Shown here piece after piece: positions 1 through 8,442 of a stretch of 64,000 nt of DNA. Each line of letters opens with the position of its first letter. Position 1 is the stretch's first letter. The stretch lies in NCBI RefSeq assembly GCF_002272875.1, contig NZ_MLAN01000002.1, positions 62,001-126,000 of the forward strand. Reading direction: 5' to 3'. The DNA is from Helicobacter sp. 11S02629-2. GTDB taxonomy: Bacteria; Campylobacterota; Campylobacteria; Campylobacterales; Helicobacteraceae. The notes beneath the pieces were generated by a model. It was not told where the DNA came from, made no database searches, and worked only from the letters and a program-made list of their open reading frames with translations. The position numbers and the translations under genes are program-made.

Positions 1-901
1 AGCCTAGCACTTCTAGCCAGCCAGTATGAGAACACACCCTGCAGCCTTTGCCCTTACAAAAAACACAGCTTATATCAGCCTCAGCACTTGGCTCAGTAAA
101 AGGGAAAAAGCTAGAGCGGAATCTCACTTTAGTCTCACTTCCAAAGATGAACTTTAAAAAGTCTTCTAAAAGATACTTTAAGTTAGCAAAACTTATATTA
201 TCACCTTCTTCTACGACAAGGCCTTCTACTTGATGAAACATAGGTGAGTGAGTTAGATCATAGTCACGCCTAAAAGTAGGACCTGTACATATCATCCTTA
301 AAGGTGGCTTTTTTGCCTCCATAGTTCTTATCTGTATAGGGCTAGTGTGCGTCCTTAAAAGCTTAGAATCTTTAAAGTAGAAAGTATCTTGCATGTCGCG
401 TGCTGGGTGGTATTTAGGAAGATTAAGTGCTTCGAAGTTATGAAAGTCATCTTCTATAAGTGGACCATCTTCTAGCGAAAAGTTTAAGTTAGTAAAGTAG
501 TCTATGATGATATCTTGCATCCTGTGTATTGGGTGCCCTTCTGAGATACCTTGCATGTGAAGGCTTAAGTCTTTTTTGGAATCTTTTTGCCCTTCTAGGC
601 TATAAAACTGAGTGGTTGCATTAAATAGTGAAGCATCAAGCCTTTCTTTAGCCATAGCACCATCTAGCTCTTTACTTTCTAGCTCACTCTTTTTAGATTC
701 TAAGAGGCTATCGTAGTCTTTTTTAAGCTTATTAACCTTAGAGGCTTGCTCTTTTTTAGCTTCTCCATCCATATCTTTTAACTCTTTAAAAAGCGAGGTT
801 AAGACGCCATTTTTGCCGCCTATAGCCACTCTTAAGTTCTCTAGCTCCTTTGTATCTTTCACACACTTAAGCATTTCTAAAAGCCTAACTAACTCTTCCA
901 T
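1..901 (-). CDS. pheS: Phenylalanyl-tRNA synthetase alpha subunit, partial (C-terminus off the left edge)
   Basis: This gene encodes the catalytic alpha subunit of the cytoplasmic alpha2beta2 enzyme that charges tRNA-Phe. Reading the minus strand from the ATG at 901 gives about 300 residues with no stop before the window edge. They comprise an N-terminal coiled-coil rich in Lys, Glu and Ser, then the class II core with the motif 2 region ([10 protein letters not shown] followed by [14 protein letters not shown]) and a Cys-containing CVFCKGKGC segment. Members of this family have about 330 residues, so roughly 30 are missing. AGGTGG stands just upstream of the start. The gene is divergent from the HIT-protein gene, an arrangement also known in H. 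pylori (HP0403/HP0404). The identification is secure. Confidence 0.95.
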   Translation of the reverse strand, partial: MEELVRLLEMLKCVKDTKELENLRVAIGGKNGVLTSLFKELKDMDGEAKKEQASKVNKLKKDYDSLLESKKSELESKELDGAMAKERLDASLFNATTQFYSLEGQKDSKKDLSLHMQGISEGHPIHRMQDIIIDYFTNLNFSLEDGPLIEDDFHNFEALNLPKYHPARDMQDTFYFKDSKLLRTHTSPIQIRTMEAKKPPLRMICTGPTFRRDYDLTHSPMFHQVEGLVVEEGDNISFANLKYLLEDFLKFIFGSETKVRFRSSFFPFTEPSAEADISCVFCKGKGCRVCSHTGWLEVLG

Positions 902-983
902 ATGCCACCTTTTTAAATTTTTTTGATTTTATCAAATCTAGCTTATAATTAAGCCTTACTACCACACTAAAAAGGAAAGAGTT

Positions 984-1313
984 ATGACTATATTTGAAAA
1001 GATTGTAAAAGGTGAGATTCCTTGCAAAAAGATACATGAAGATGAAAAGTTCCTAAGCTTTTATGATATAGCCCCAAAAGCCCCAGTACACGCTTTAATC
1101 ATAACAAAAGCTCCTATAAAAGACTTTAATGACATAGATGGTGAGACTATGAAAGAGATGACTGCTTTTATAAAAGAAGTAGTAGATATCTTAGGTGTAA
1201 AAGAAAGTGGCTATAGACTAGTTACAAATACTGGCAAAGATAGCGGCCAAGAAGTGCCTCACTTTCACTTTCACTTGCTAGCTAAAAAGCCACTAAGTGC
1301 TAACTTTGCATAA
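984..1313 (+). CDS. HIT-family (histidine triad) nucleotide-binding protein, HinT-like
   Basis: This is a small cytoplasmic nucleotide hydrolase or transferase of the histidine triad superfamily, probably acting on purine nucleoside phosphoramidates. The 109-residue product ends with the triad HFHFHLLAKKPL and starts with the typical MTIFEKIVKGEIPCKKIHEDE, in which the substrate-pocket residues of HINT proteins lie. Its length is normal for the family. The start is supported by AAGGAAAG before the ATG. It diverges from pheS with only 82 bp between the starts, so both promoters must lie in that gap. The exact substrate is unknown. Confidence 0.93.
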   Translation: MTIFEKIVKGEIPCKKIHEDEKFLSFYDIAPKAPVHALIITKAPIKDFNDIDGETMKEMTAFIKEVVDILGVKESGYRLVTNTGKDSGQEVPHFHFHLLAKKPLSANFA

Positions 1314-1465
1314 CGGCTAAGCTTTTTTAGATTCTAAATGTGGCTTTGTGCTTATAAAGGCAAGATTTACAAGCTATATAAAGATCTTAAAGTGGGTAGT
1401 TAAGCTATATTTAAGCTAAGTAAGGGCACAATTTAGCCCTTATTTGCTTTTAAACTTAACAAGTT

Positions 1466-1541
<76 letters not shown>

Positions 1542-1624
1542 CTACTTATATTTTATAATCACACCTAATTATTCCAAATTTCGAAGTCAATATTTTAGAT
1601 GCCCATTAATTCAACATTTATATA

Positions 1625-2254
1625 TTAGTAGTTTCTACCTTTGAGTAAGTTCTTATTCCCACTAGCTATTAAAAAACGTCTTAGACTATCTCTATGAACT
1701 CCTACTCTTTTAGCTATATTTGCATGACTCATACCTTTAGCATCCCACTCTAGTATCTTTGCCATAGCATGATAGCAAGGATGTAGCTCTATTCTAGTTT
1801 TAGCTCCCTTAGGACGACCAAGCACTACACCCTCAGCTCTAAGTCTTGCTAAGGCTTCTTTAGTCCTTTGGGAGATAAGCGTTCTTTCTATCTCAGCACT
1901 TAAGCTAAAAGCAAAGGCTATAACCTTGCTTTGGATGTTGTCTCCTAGCTCAAACTTTTCTTTTAAAGAGTAGATTTGTACACCTTTTTCTACACACTCA
2001 TTTAAAAAAGACATAACATTAAGCAGACTTCTTCCAAGTCTTGAAAGCTCAGGCACTAGTAGTAAGTCTCCTTTTTTAAGCTTCTTTCTTAAAAGTCCAA
2101 GCTTTCTATGATCTATAGCTATTTTACCACTCATGGTTTCTTCCCACATTTCATCTATAGCCAACCCTTGCTTTTTAGCATAGGTTTCTATCTCAAAGCG
2201 TTGGTTTTCTACAGTTTGTCTATCACTACTTACTCTTATATAGGCGTATATCAT
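1625..2254 (-). CDS. Serine recombinase of the Hin/Pin (resolvase/invertase) family, probable TRD invertase
   Basis: This 209-residue site-specific DNA recombinase very probably flips the adjacent invertible segment. The N-terminal catalytic domain starts YIRVSSDRQ, with the nucleophile expected to be Ser9. The SRLGRS segment (about residues 70-76) carries conserved arginines. The long E-helix region AEIERTLISQRTKEALARLRAEG is followed by the GRPKGAKT hinge. A C-terminal helix-turn-helix (IAKRVGVHRDSLRRFL) completes the protein, and its length is typical of invertases. It lies outside the segment: its start is only 38 bp from the left 63-bp repeat. The ribosome site AAGG before ATG lies outside the repeat, but any promoter must lie largely in or beyond it, so its expression may depend on orientation. 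The family is certain; the role as invertase is inferred from position. Confidence 0.88.
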   Translation of the reverse strand: MIYAYIRVSSDRQTVENQRFEIETYAKKQGLAIDEMWEETMSGKIAIDHRKLGLLRKKLKKGDLLLVPELSRLGRSLLNVMSFLNECVEKGVQIYSLKEKFELGDNIQSKVIAFAFSLSAEIERTLISQRTKEALARLRAEGVVLGRPKGAKTRIELHPCYHAMAKILEWDAKGMSHANIAKRVGVHRDSLRRFLIASGNKNLLKGRNY

Positions 2255-2262
2255 CTTATACC

Positions 2263-2949
2263 TTGCAGATTGGTTTTAATAATGATATTAGACCCATTTT
2301 ACGAGGCAGGGATATAAAAAGATACTCTTACAACTGGGCGGGATTGTGGATAATTAATACTCACAATGGATATATAGATTCTAAAGGCAATAAGATTCCG
2401 CGTGTAGATATAGAGGAACATCCGACCTTAAAGTTGCATTTTGATTCTTATTATGACAAGTTGATAGTACGTAGTGATAAAGGTGATACACCTTATAATC
2501 TAAGAAACTGCGCATATATCGGCGATTTTGCTAGGCAGAAAATTGTGTATCCAAATATGGCTAGTGAATTTGTCGCAGTTTATGATAAAGAAGGATATAT
2601 GACCAATCAAAAATGTTTCATCATAACCAGTGAAACAGAAAATCTTGAATATCTAACTAGTGTTTTAAACTCAAAACTAAACTTTTGGTATTTTAAATTA
2701 ATAGGAGCTACTTTAGGGGCAAGTGGATATGAGATGTCAAAAATATTTGTAGAGAAACTACCTATCATAAAGCCAAGCTTTGAAAATAGCAACCTAATAA
2801 AATCAATTACTTACTTAGCAAGTGAAATACTAAAATTTAAAAAAGAAAACAAAGACGCGTCTTTAGAAGCACAAGAAGTAGATTCTATGATTTATAAACT
2901 ATATAATCTAAGTATCGAAGAAATAGAGTTAATAGAATCTAAAGGCTAA
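2263..2949 (+). CDS. Silent alternative C-terminal cassette (target recognition domain) of the type IIG restriction-modification gene
   Basis: This reading frame is not a complete gene. It carries a second version of the C-terminus of the large restriction-modification protein, pointing at it tail to tail. Residues PILRGRDIKRYSYNWAGLWI are identical in both, and so are their bases. The proximal part then differs, GDFARQKIVY is again shared, and both versions close with similar sequences (SMIYKLYNL...ELIES here; SIVYKLYGL...KVIES there). The exchangeable tail has 197 residues against 196 in the expressed copy. The apparent TTG start at 2263 has no ribosome site, so I infer that the frame is silent until inversion joins it to the main gene. 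Confidence 0.85.
   Translation: MQIGFNNDIRPILRGRDIKRYSYNWAGLWIINTHNGYIDSKGNKIPRVDIEEHPTLKLHFDSYYDKLIVRSDKGDTPYNLRNCAYIGDFARQKIVYPNMASEFVAVYDKEGYMTNQKCFIITSETENLEYLTSVLNSKLNFWYFKLIGATLGASGYEMSKIFVEKLPIIKPSFENSNLIKSITYLASEILKFKKENKDASLEAQEVDSMIYKLYNLSIEEIELIESKG
2292..2354 (+). repeat. Outer inverted repeat IR1, left copy (63 bp)
   Basis: This is a perfect inverted copy of 3611-3673, running from ACCCATTTTACGAGGCAGGG to GGGATTGTGGATAAT. In both copies it encodes PILRGRDIKRYSYNWAGLWI in the same reading frame, and it ends within the last Ile codon, so exchange keeps the frame. Outside the repeat the sequences diverge at once on both sides. It is the likely crossover site of the recombinase. Confidence 0.97.
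2520..2549 (+). repeat. Inner inverted repeat IR2, left copy (30 bp)
   Basis: This is a perfect inverted copy of 3422-3451 (CGGCGATTTTGCTAGGCAGA, then AAATTGTGTA). It encodes GDFARQKIV in frame in both tails and is flanked by diverged DNA on both sides. It shares the hexamer AGGCAG with IR1. It could be a second recombination site or the trace of past exchange. Confidence 0.93.
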
Positions 2950-3018
2950 AATATGCAGAGCAAGGTTGCCACGTTAGTTAAGACTTGTTTGCACTAGCTG
3001 TCTTTTTATTTTTATTAG

Positions 3019-6000
3019 CTAAGACTCTATAACTTTTATATCTTTTTCATCTAAGCCATAAAGTTTATAAACTATAGAATCTATAGTTTTTTCTAGCTCG
3101 CTTGTATCAGCGTTTATGTCTTGCTTTTTAGATTCTAGGATTTGGTCTACTAAGGCTATAACTTCATCGCATAAAGCTTGATTAATGGAATCTGGTTTTG
3201 GCACAGGTAGCAATTCTAAAAAAACCTTCTTGTATCTATATCCTTTTTCTCCTAGACCACCACCTGCATAAAACCTTTTAAAAGCAAAAGTGGCAAGCTT
3301 TGAGTGTAATAATCCCAAAAGATACTCCAAGTTACTACCCACCAAGATAAAGCTTGTAGCTTCTGCAAAAAATCCTTCATTAGAATCTAAACAAAACTGC
3401 GGTTCTTGAACTATCTCACTGTACACAATTTTCTGCCTAGCAAAATCGCCGTAATAAGCTATGTTGTCTTGTGTTTCAAACCACTTATTGCTAGTTTTCT
3501 TACGGCAGTCTTTTTCACCGCTTTGATCTATCCTTGGTCTAAAGGATTCTAAGTAAGATTTTAAACTAGGATAGAAATCTATATCTAATTTAAAAGCCGG
3601 GAATGTGCATATTATCCACAATCCCGCCCAGTTGTAAGAGTATCTTTTTATATCCCTGCCTCGTAAAATGGGTTTTATAATTTCAGCAGTTGCTTTTCTT
3701 TCAACTTCGCTTTTACAAGCGTTTAATATCTCATCTTTTTTAGCAGTATCTATGATAAAAGCTTTGTTATATCCAGTTTTGATTCCGTAGTTTATGGATA
3801 TATCCCAGTCTTTTAGTGAAGTACCTTTGCTTTCTATCTTAGCTTTTAGGTTGTAGACTGAAGTATCGCTAAATATAAAAGCTTCTTTGTTGAGATTAGA
3901 TATAGATATATTTGATGTATCAGAAGTGCTTATGTCTCTTGAAGTGGGATTTATATACTTTAAGTTATAGTTTGCTTTTGTGTGCCCTTTTTGAAATGAC
4001 AAAGTAGAAGTATCAACAGTGGCACTATCAAAAACTTTCACTCCATTAAAGTCAGCATAGATTAAAAGAGTAGTGTTTCTTAGTAAAAACTCTCTTAGCT
4101 TTTCGCCATACTTTGCACGGCACCATTTATTAGAAGTTATAAAAGATAAGATCCCTTTCTCTGCTAAGATGTTAAATCCAGCTTCATAAAAGTAAGTATA
4201 GATATCAGAAGTAGAGTTAAAAACTTGATAGTTTTTTAGTGCATCTTTGAGATCTTTGAGAGCTTCTTGTCTTATGTAAGGAGGGTTACCTATAACTAGA
4301 TCAAAGCCTATAAAGTTGCCATCACTATCTAGCACTTCTGGAAATTCAAAACGCCACTCGAAACTATCACGTTTTTTAAAAGTTTCATATATGTCCATAC
4401 TTTTAATAAGTGCATCAAAAACTTTTTTATCAACCTTGCAACACTTAGTTCGCGTATCTACTATCTTATATAAATTATAACTTTTCACATAATCATTCAA
4501 CTTATCTTTTATGCGACTATTTATTTCTATACCATCAAAACTAACATTATCTATACCACTATAGCCATAGCTTTTTAGATAGTTTGTAAGAAGATATTTA
4601 AAATTGACAGATTCTGTGGATGCTTCTTTAAACATAGATAATATAAATTCTTTAGATTTTTTTATATCTTCTTTAATAAGCGAATTGATACCCTTATCTG
4701 TTTCATTCTTATAGTTGTAAACTGCTTCTTTATATTTTGCTAGTTGCTCTTTAAACTTTCTTTTTAGATTGTCTGCAGTTTTTTCAACCTCTTCATAGTT
4801 GAGTAAGTCTCTTTTTTGAGATGCCTTAGTTGTTAGATCTTTTAATAAAGATTTTGTTGTTTTGCTTGTGTCTATATTAGCAACTAGCGAGTTACCACAC
4901 TTTATATTGATATCAATATTAGGCAGAGTGTTTAAGTCGTGATAGGTAGAATCTAAGCTTTGATAGTAGCTACTTTTAAGTAGCTCTATCCAAAGACGTA
5001 AGCGACAGATGGCTGCTGAGTTAGGGTTTATATCAACACCAAAGAGGTTGTTTTCTATGATGTCTTTTTTAAGGTTGAAAAGCTCTTCTTGTATCTTTTG
5101 TCTAGGGTCGTTTAGGTTTTCAGGACGTTTATAGATAAAAGTTTTAGAGTGGTTGTATATTACTTCTAGCTCGTCATTAACCGCGGTAATCTTATCTGCT
5201 TCAGAAAGCAAACCTAAAGTACTATATATCTCTATCATAGTATTAAGTGCTGAGACTAAAAAGTGTCCACTACCAACTGCTGGATCACAGATGCGAATGG
5301 AACCTAAAGTTGCTTTGTGTTTAGCTAATATGGCTTCACTATCACTTCTAGTACTTTTTTTCTCTTCTTGTATCTCTTCTTTTATCTCTGCTTTAATATG
5401 TTCTAGATATAAGGCGTTCCATTTAGGATTGGTTTTATTAAACTTATCGATAACAACTTTTTCTAAAGCCTCTTTACTCATATATGAGGTGATAAAACTA
5501 GGGGTGTAAAAACTCCCTTCTTTGTAGCCATTAAGTTTTTCAAAGACTAGTCCTAAGACACTAGAGTTTATTAGTTCTTTATCTTCTTTTAACTCGCTTT
5601 CATTATTACTATCCCCGAAGTCAAAACTATCTAAAAAAGTAAAAAGATACTCTAGCCAGTTTACTTCCCCATGTTTTTTCTTGCCATTAGTATCTTTTAT
5701 CTGAGTGGAGTTAAAGTACTCTAAAGACATGGCGTTATCTAAAGCACTCATCTCTATAAGCTCTTTTTCATCTCTTGTAAACAAAGAAGAGTTAAGGTAG
5801 GGGATATAGTCAAGTTCTCTTACTTGCTGTGAGTTTCTATTTTCTTTTGTTATGGCTAGGACTTTGAAAAAGAGATCATTTAACCTATCATAAGTCTCTA
5901 TTTTTGTAGTTGTTAGAAAGGCTAAGTTTTTATCGCCGTTAAACCTTATAAGACTAGATTCTAAAAGTTTTAGAAATAAGATTCTATTTATCCAGATGAT

Positions 6001-6963
6001 TAGTATCTGGAGGACATTTTCATTAAGCATGCCTTTTTTTAAATCTTCCATATCTTTATGGCTTTCAGTGACATTGCTTAAGATGTTGTAGTAAAGTGTG
6101 CCCTTTTGTTGCAAGCTTTCAGGACTAGGGAGGATTAAAACTTTACCATCTACTTTTTGCTCGCTTAGTCCAAGTAAGTAAAGAAGTTCATTATAAAAGT
6201 TTGTATTAAGCTTATTAGCATCGTTTGGATTAAACTCGCCTAAAAGAAAGTCTTTGCTAAAGGCTTTAAAATAGGGCTTAAGTATCTTAAGGCTGGATTT
6301 TTCATCTTTTAGTTTTTTTAGCTCTATGTCTTTTAGGTTTAAAAAAAGTCCATTTAGCTTAAGGCTTGCACCTTCTAAGTTCTTATCTAGGTTCTTGCTT
6401 GCTTCTTTATAAAACGCATTATTGCCCTTTAATAAGCTTTTATCGTCTATAAAGTTTTTATATAAATTTTTAAAGTCTTTATTTTCATAAAAAAGCACTT
6501 CAAAGTCCCTAGCTTTAAATATAAAGAATCTATAAAAGTCTGTGACGATGATATATTTTAAAGAAGTATTCCTATTCTCTCTTAGTCTAAAGTAATAAAG
6601 GATAGTTTCATGCAGGGCTTTTGTATTAGGAGTGTTAGCACTAAAAAACTCTTTAGATTTTGGTCTTTTAGCCTCTATGATAACTTGAATACACCCATCT
6701 TTTTTAAGGACTAAATCTATCTCACTCTTTCCTTTAAAGCCTTCACTTTTGCTTTTGGTTTGAGTAATAAAACCAAGCTCGGTAAATAATGGCTTTAAAG
6801 CGTCAGCTACTAGCGAGTCTTCACCTTGAGTTTGCAGGCTATCTAGGGTTTTAAGGTATTTTGTAAGTGCTTTTTTAAACCTCTCAAAGTCTTCTTTTTT
6901 TGCTCCATATTTATAGTAAAGCTCACCTAAAAATTCTTCTTTTCCCTCTTCTTTAAACCTCAT
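3019..6963 (-). CDS. Type IIG-like restriction-modification enzyme (nuclease, N6-adenine methyltransferase and target recognition domain in one chain), with invertible C-terminus
   Basis: The 1314-residue protein combines cutting and methylating activities. A PD-(D/E)XK nuclease is suggested near the N-terminus by Asp83 and Glu97-Ala-Lys99. The adenine methyltransferase has motif I DPAVGSGHF near residue 560, GVDINPNSAAICRLRLW near 640 and the catalytic NPPY near 893 (IGNPPYIRQE). A Lys/Glu-rich helical stretch lies between. The last ~200 residues resemble the TaqI/Eco57I-type specificity region and are encoded inside the invertible segment. Size and order fit the Eco57I/TaqI-like group; PglX-type methylases share the core, but no other BREX genes are present. 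The start follows AGGTTT with a weak ribosome site. It may be expressed alone, since the neighbours are convergent or unrelated. Recognition sequences are not predictable. Confidence 0.9.
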   Translation of the reverse strand: MRFKEEGKEEFLGELYYKYGAKKEDFERFKKALTKYLKTLDSLQTQGEDSLVADALKPLFTELGFITQTKSKSEGFKGKSEIDLVLKKDGCIQVIIEAKRPKSKEFFSANTPNTKALHETILYYFRLRENRNTSLKYIIVTDFYRFFIFKARDFEVLFYENKDFKNLYKNFIDDKSLLKGNNAFYKEASKNLDKNLEGASLKLNGLFLNLKDIELKKLKDEKSSLKILKPYFKAFSKDFLLGEFNPNDANKLNTNFYNELLYLLGLSEQKVDGKVLILPSPESLQQKGTLYYNILSNVTESHKDMEDLKKGMLNENVLQILIIWINRILFLKLLESSLIRFNGDKNLAFLTTTKIETYDRLNDLFFKVLAITKENRNSQQVRELDYIPYLNSSLFTRDEKELIEMSALDNAMSLEYFNSTQIKDTNGKKKHGEVNWLEYLFTFLDSFDFGDSNNESELKEDKELINSSVLGLVFEKLNGYKEGSFYTPSFITSYMSKEALEKVVIDKFNKTNPKWNALYLEHIKAEIKEEIQEEKKSTRSDSEAILAKHKATLGSIRICDPAVGSGHFLVSALNTMIEIYSTLGLLSEADKITAVNDELEVIYNHSKTFIYKRPENLNDPRQKIQEELFNLKKDIIENNLFGVDINPNSAAICRLRLWIELLKSSYYQSLDSTYHDLNTLPNIDINIKCGNSLVANIDTSKTTKSLLKDLTTKASQKRDLLNYEEVEKTADNLKRKFKEQLAKYKEAVYNYKNETDKGINSLIKEDIKKSKEFILSMFKEASTESVNFKYLLTNYLKSYGYSGIDNVSFDGIEINSRIKDKLNDYVKSYNLYKIVDTRTKCCKVDKKVFDALIKSMDIYETFKKRDSFEWRFEFPEVLDSDGNFIGFDLVIGNPPYIRQEALKDLKDALKNYQVFNSTSDIYTYFYEAGFNILAEKGILSFITSNKWCRAKYGEKLREFLLRNTTLLIYADFNGVKVFDSATVDTSTLSFQKGHTKANYNLKYINPTSRDISTSDTSNISISNLNKEAFIFSDTSVYNLKAKIESKGTSLKDWDISINYGIKTGYNKAFIIDTAKKDEILNACKSEVERKATAEIIKPILRGRDIKRYSYNWAGLWIICTFPAFKLDIDFYPSLKSYLESFRPRIDQSGEKDCRKKTSNKWFETQDNIAYYGDFARQKIVYSEIVQEPQFCLDSNEGFFAEATSFILVGSNLEYLLGLLHSKLATFAFKRFYAGGGLGEKGYRYKKVFLELLPVPKPDSINQALCDEVIALVDQILESKKQDINADTSELEKTIDSIVYKLYGLDEKDIKVIES
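3422..3451 (-). repeat. Inner inverted repeat IR2, right copy (30 bp)
   Basis: Inverted partner of 2520-2549, identical over all 30 bases, within the expressed C-terminal domain of the restriction-modification gene. The two copies bound a segment of about 870 bp that holds the distal halves of both alternative tails. Confidence 0.93.
3611..3673 (-). repeat. Outer inverted repeat IR1, right copy (63 bp)
   Basis: Inverted partner of 2292-2354, identical over all 63 bases, within the restriction-modification gene at codons 1098-1118. Everything upstream of it in the gene (nuclease and methyltransferase) is fixed; everything downstream is exchangeable. Confidence 0.97.
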
Positions 6964-7040
6964 ATAAACCTGCCTACCTTAAATGTAAAAGCCATTATAT
7001 AACAGATAGGGTTTTAGGCTAGAGTTAAAAAAGATAGCTT

Positions 7041-8381
7041 TTACTTCTTAGATTCTAAGTAAGCTTTTATACGCTCTAAACTTTCATCTTTACCTAGTAT
7101 AAAAAGACACTCGCCTAAATCTATACCGCCGGGCTTACCAAGTAAAGCACATCTAAGTGCTTGCATAAAAATGCCTATCTTATAATCAAGCTTAAGATTA
7201 TGCAAGGCCTCTTTTATGGAATCTAAACTCTGAAAGTCAAAGTCTTCAACAACTGGCAAACTTGCTAGGGCTAAAGGGCTAACTTTAGAATCCATCTTTT
7301 CATCATAGCGTGGCTTTTCTAGGATAGATTCTATCCCTAGCTTAAAGTCATTTAAGGTATTAGCACGGCTTTTAAGTGCTTCTAGCAAACACTCAGTTCT
7401 TTTGTTTTCTTCTAAGTCCATCTTAAGTAGACTTAAAAGCTCTTTCATACTTTTTTGTTTTATATAGTGAGAGTTAAGCCACATAAGCTTAGAAAAGTTA
7501 CAAGCTGAAGCTGAGTTATTAATCTCGCTTGGATCAAAGACTTCTAGCATCTCTTTCATGGAAAATATCTCTTGATCCCCGTGGCTAAACCCAAGACGGA
7601 ATAAGAAGTTAAGCAAGGCTTCTTTCAAGATCCCAGCATCTCTATACTCTAAAACACTTAGTGCCCCATCCCTCTTGCTTAGCTTTGCCCCAGCTTCATT
7701 ACATATCATAGGTACGTGATAAAACTTTGGCACTTTAAAGCCTAAGGCTTCATAGATAAGGATTTGTTTAGGAGTATTGCTTACATGGTCATCCCCTCTT
7801 ATAACATCACTTATCTCGCTTAGTGCATCATCTATAGCTACTACGAAGTTATAAGTTGGAGTGCCATCACTTCTAGCTATAACAAAGTCATCTATCTCGC
7901 TAGCACTTATAACTATCTTGCCTTTTATGCCATCTATAAATGTCACATCACCACTAAGAGGTGCTTTTATCCTAACTACTGGTGGGATTCCTTGTATTGG
8001 CGCGCCTTCATAGTCCCTATACTTTCTGGTAAAGTCTTTAAGGTTTTTAGTCTTTTGGCGTTCACTTTCTAGCTCTTCTTTAGTTAGATAGCAGTAGTAA
8101 GCCTTTTTAGAATCTAGTAGCTTTTGTATATAGCTTTTATAGATATCAAGCCTTTTACTTTGAAACCACATAGGACTATCGTGCTCTAGCTCTGTCCACT
8201 CAAACGCCTCAAGGATAGAATCTAGTGCTGCTTGTGAGTTTCGCTCAGTATCTGTATCTTCTATCCTAAGTAAGAACTTACCGTGATTTTTCCTAGCGTA
8301 TAAATAGCAATAAAGTGCAGTCCTTAATCCTCCTATATGTAGATTTCCAGTAGGACTTGGTGCAAATCGTGTAACTATCAT
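7041..8381 (-). CDS. gltX: Glutamyl-tRNA synthetase
   Basis: This class I aminoacyl-tRNA synthetase attaches glutamate to tRNA-Glu. In Campylobacterota one of two paralogues may also charge tRNA-Gln for the transamidation route. The 446-residue product has the HIGH-type motif in APSPTGNLHIGGLRTALY at the N-terminus, LRIEDTD, the DVIRGDDHVSNTPKQ segment and the KLSKRDGA signature (KMSKS type) in the middle. The C-terminal anticodon-binding part is shorter and more variable. As I recall them, it resembles H. pylori GltX1 more than GltX2, but I could not align them. It diverges from the TRIC-family gene across a 61-bp gap. Confidence 0.95.
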   Translation of the reverse strand: MIVTRFAPSPTGNLHIGGLRTALYCYLYARKNHGKFLLRIEDTDTERNSQAALDSILEAFEWTELEHDSPMWFQSKRLDIYKSYIQKLLDSKKAYYCYLTKEELESERQKTKNLKDFTRKYRDYEGAPIQGIPPVVRIKAPLSGDVTFIDGIKGKIVISASEIDDFVIARSDGTPTYNFVVAIDDALSEISDVIRGDDHVSNTPKQILIYEALGFKVPKFYHVPMICNEAGAKLSKRDGALSVLEYRDAGILKEALLNFLFRLGFSHGDQEIFSMKEMLEVFDPSEINNSASACNFSKLMWLNSHYIKQKSMKELLSLLKMDLEENKRTECLLEALKSRANTLNDFKLGIESILEKPRYDEKMDSKVSPLALASLPVVEDFDFQSLDSIKEALHNLKLDYKIGIFMQALRCALLGKPGGIDLGECLFILGKDESLERIKAYLESKK

Positions 8382-8442
8382 AAATATTCCTTATAAAATA
8401 TATCTAGTAGAAATTATAAATCAACTTACCTAAGGATAAAGC

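Larger units (their letters stand above)
2292..3673. other. Predicted invertible segment carrying two alternative TRD tails
   Basis: The two 63-bp repeats bound 1,382 bp that hold two C-terminal coding segments facing each other, with their stops at 2947-2949 and 3019-3021 and 69 bp between. Inversion would replace the expressed tail with the stored one in frame and preserve total protein length to within one residue. A serine recombinase gene begins 38 bp outside the left repeat. The structure is seen directly; that inversion happens is inference. Confidence 0.85.

Noticed and set aside
5153-5509. 118-codon open frame opposite to the restriction-modification gene
   Set aside because: It is a shadow of the methyltransferase motif region (Leu/Ser/Ile-rich, no ribosome site), and the gene on the other strand has clear motifs.
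3019-6963. A BREX system (PglX)
   Set aside because: The methyltransferase core would fit, but none of the other BREX genes (brxA, brxB, brxC, pglZ, brxL) lies nearby, and a nuclease-like D...EAK site is present in the chain itself.
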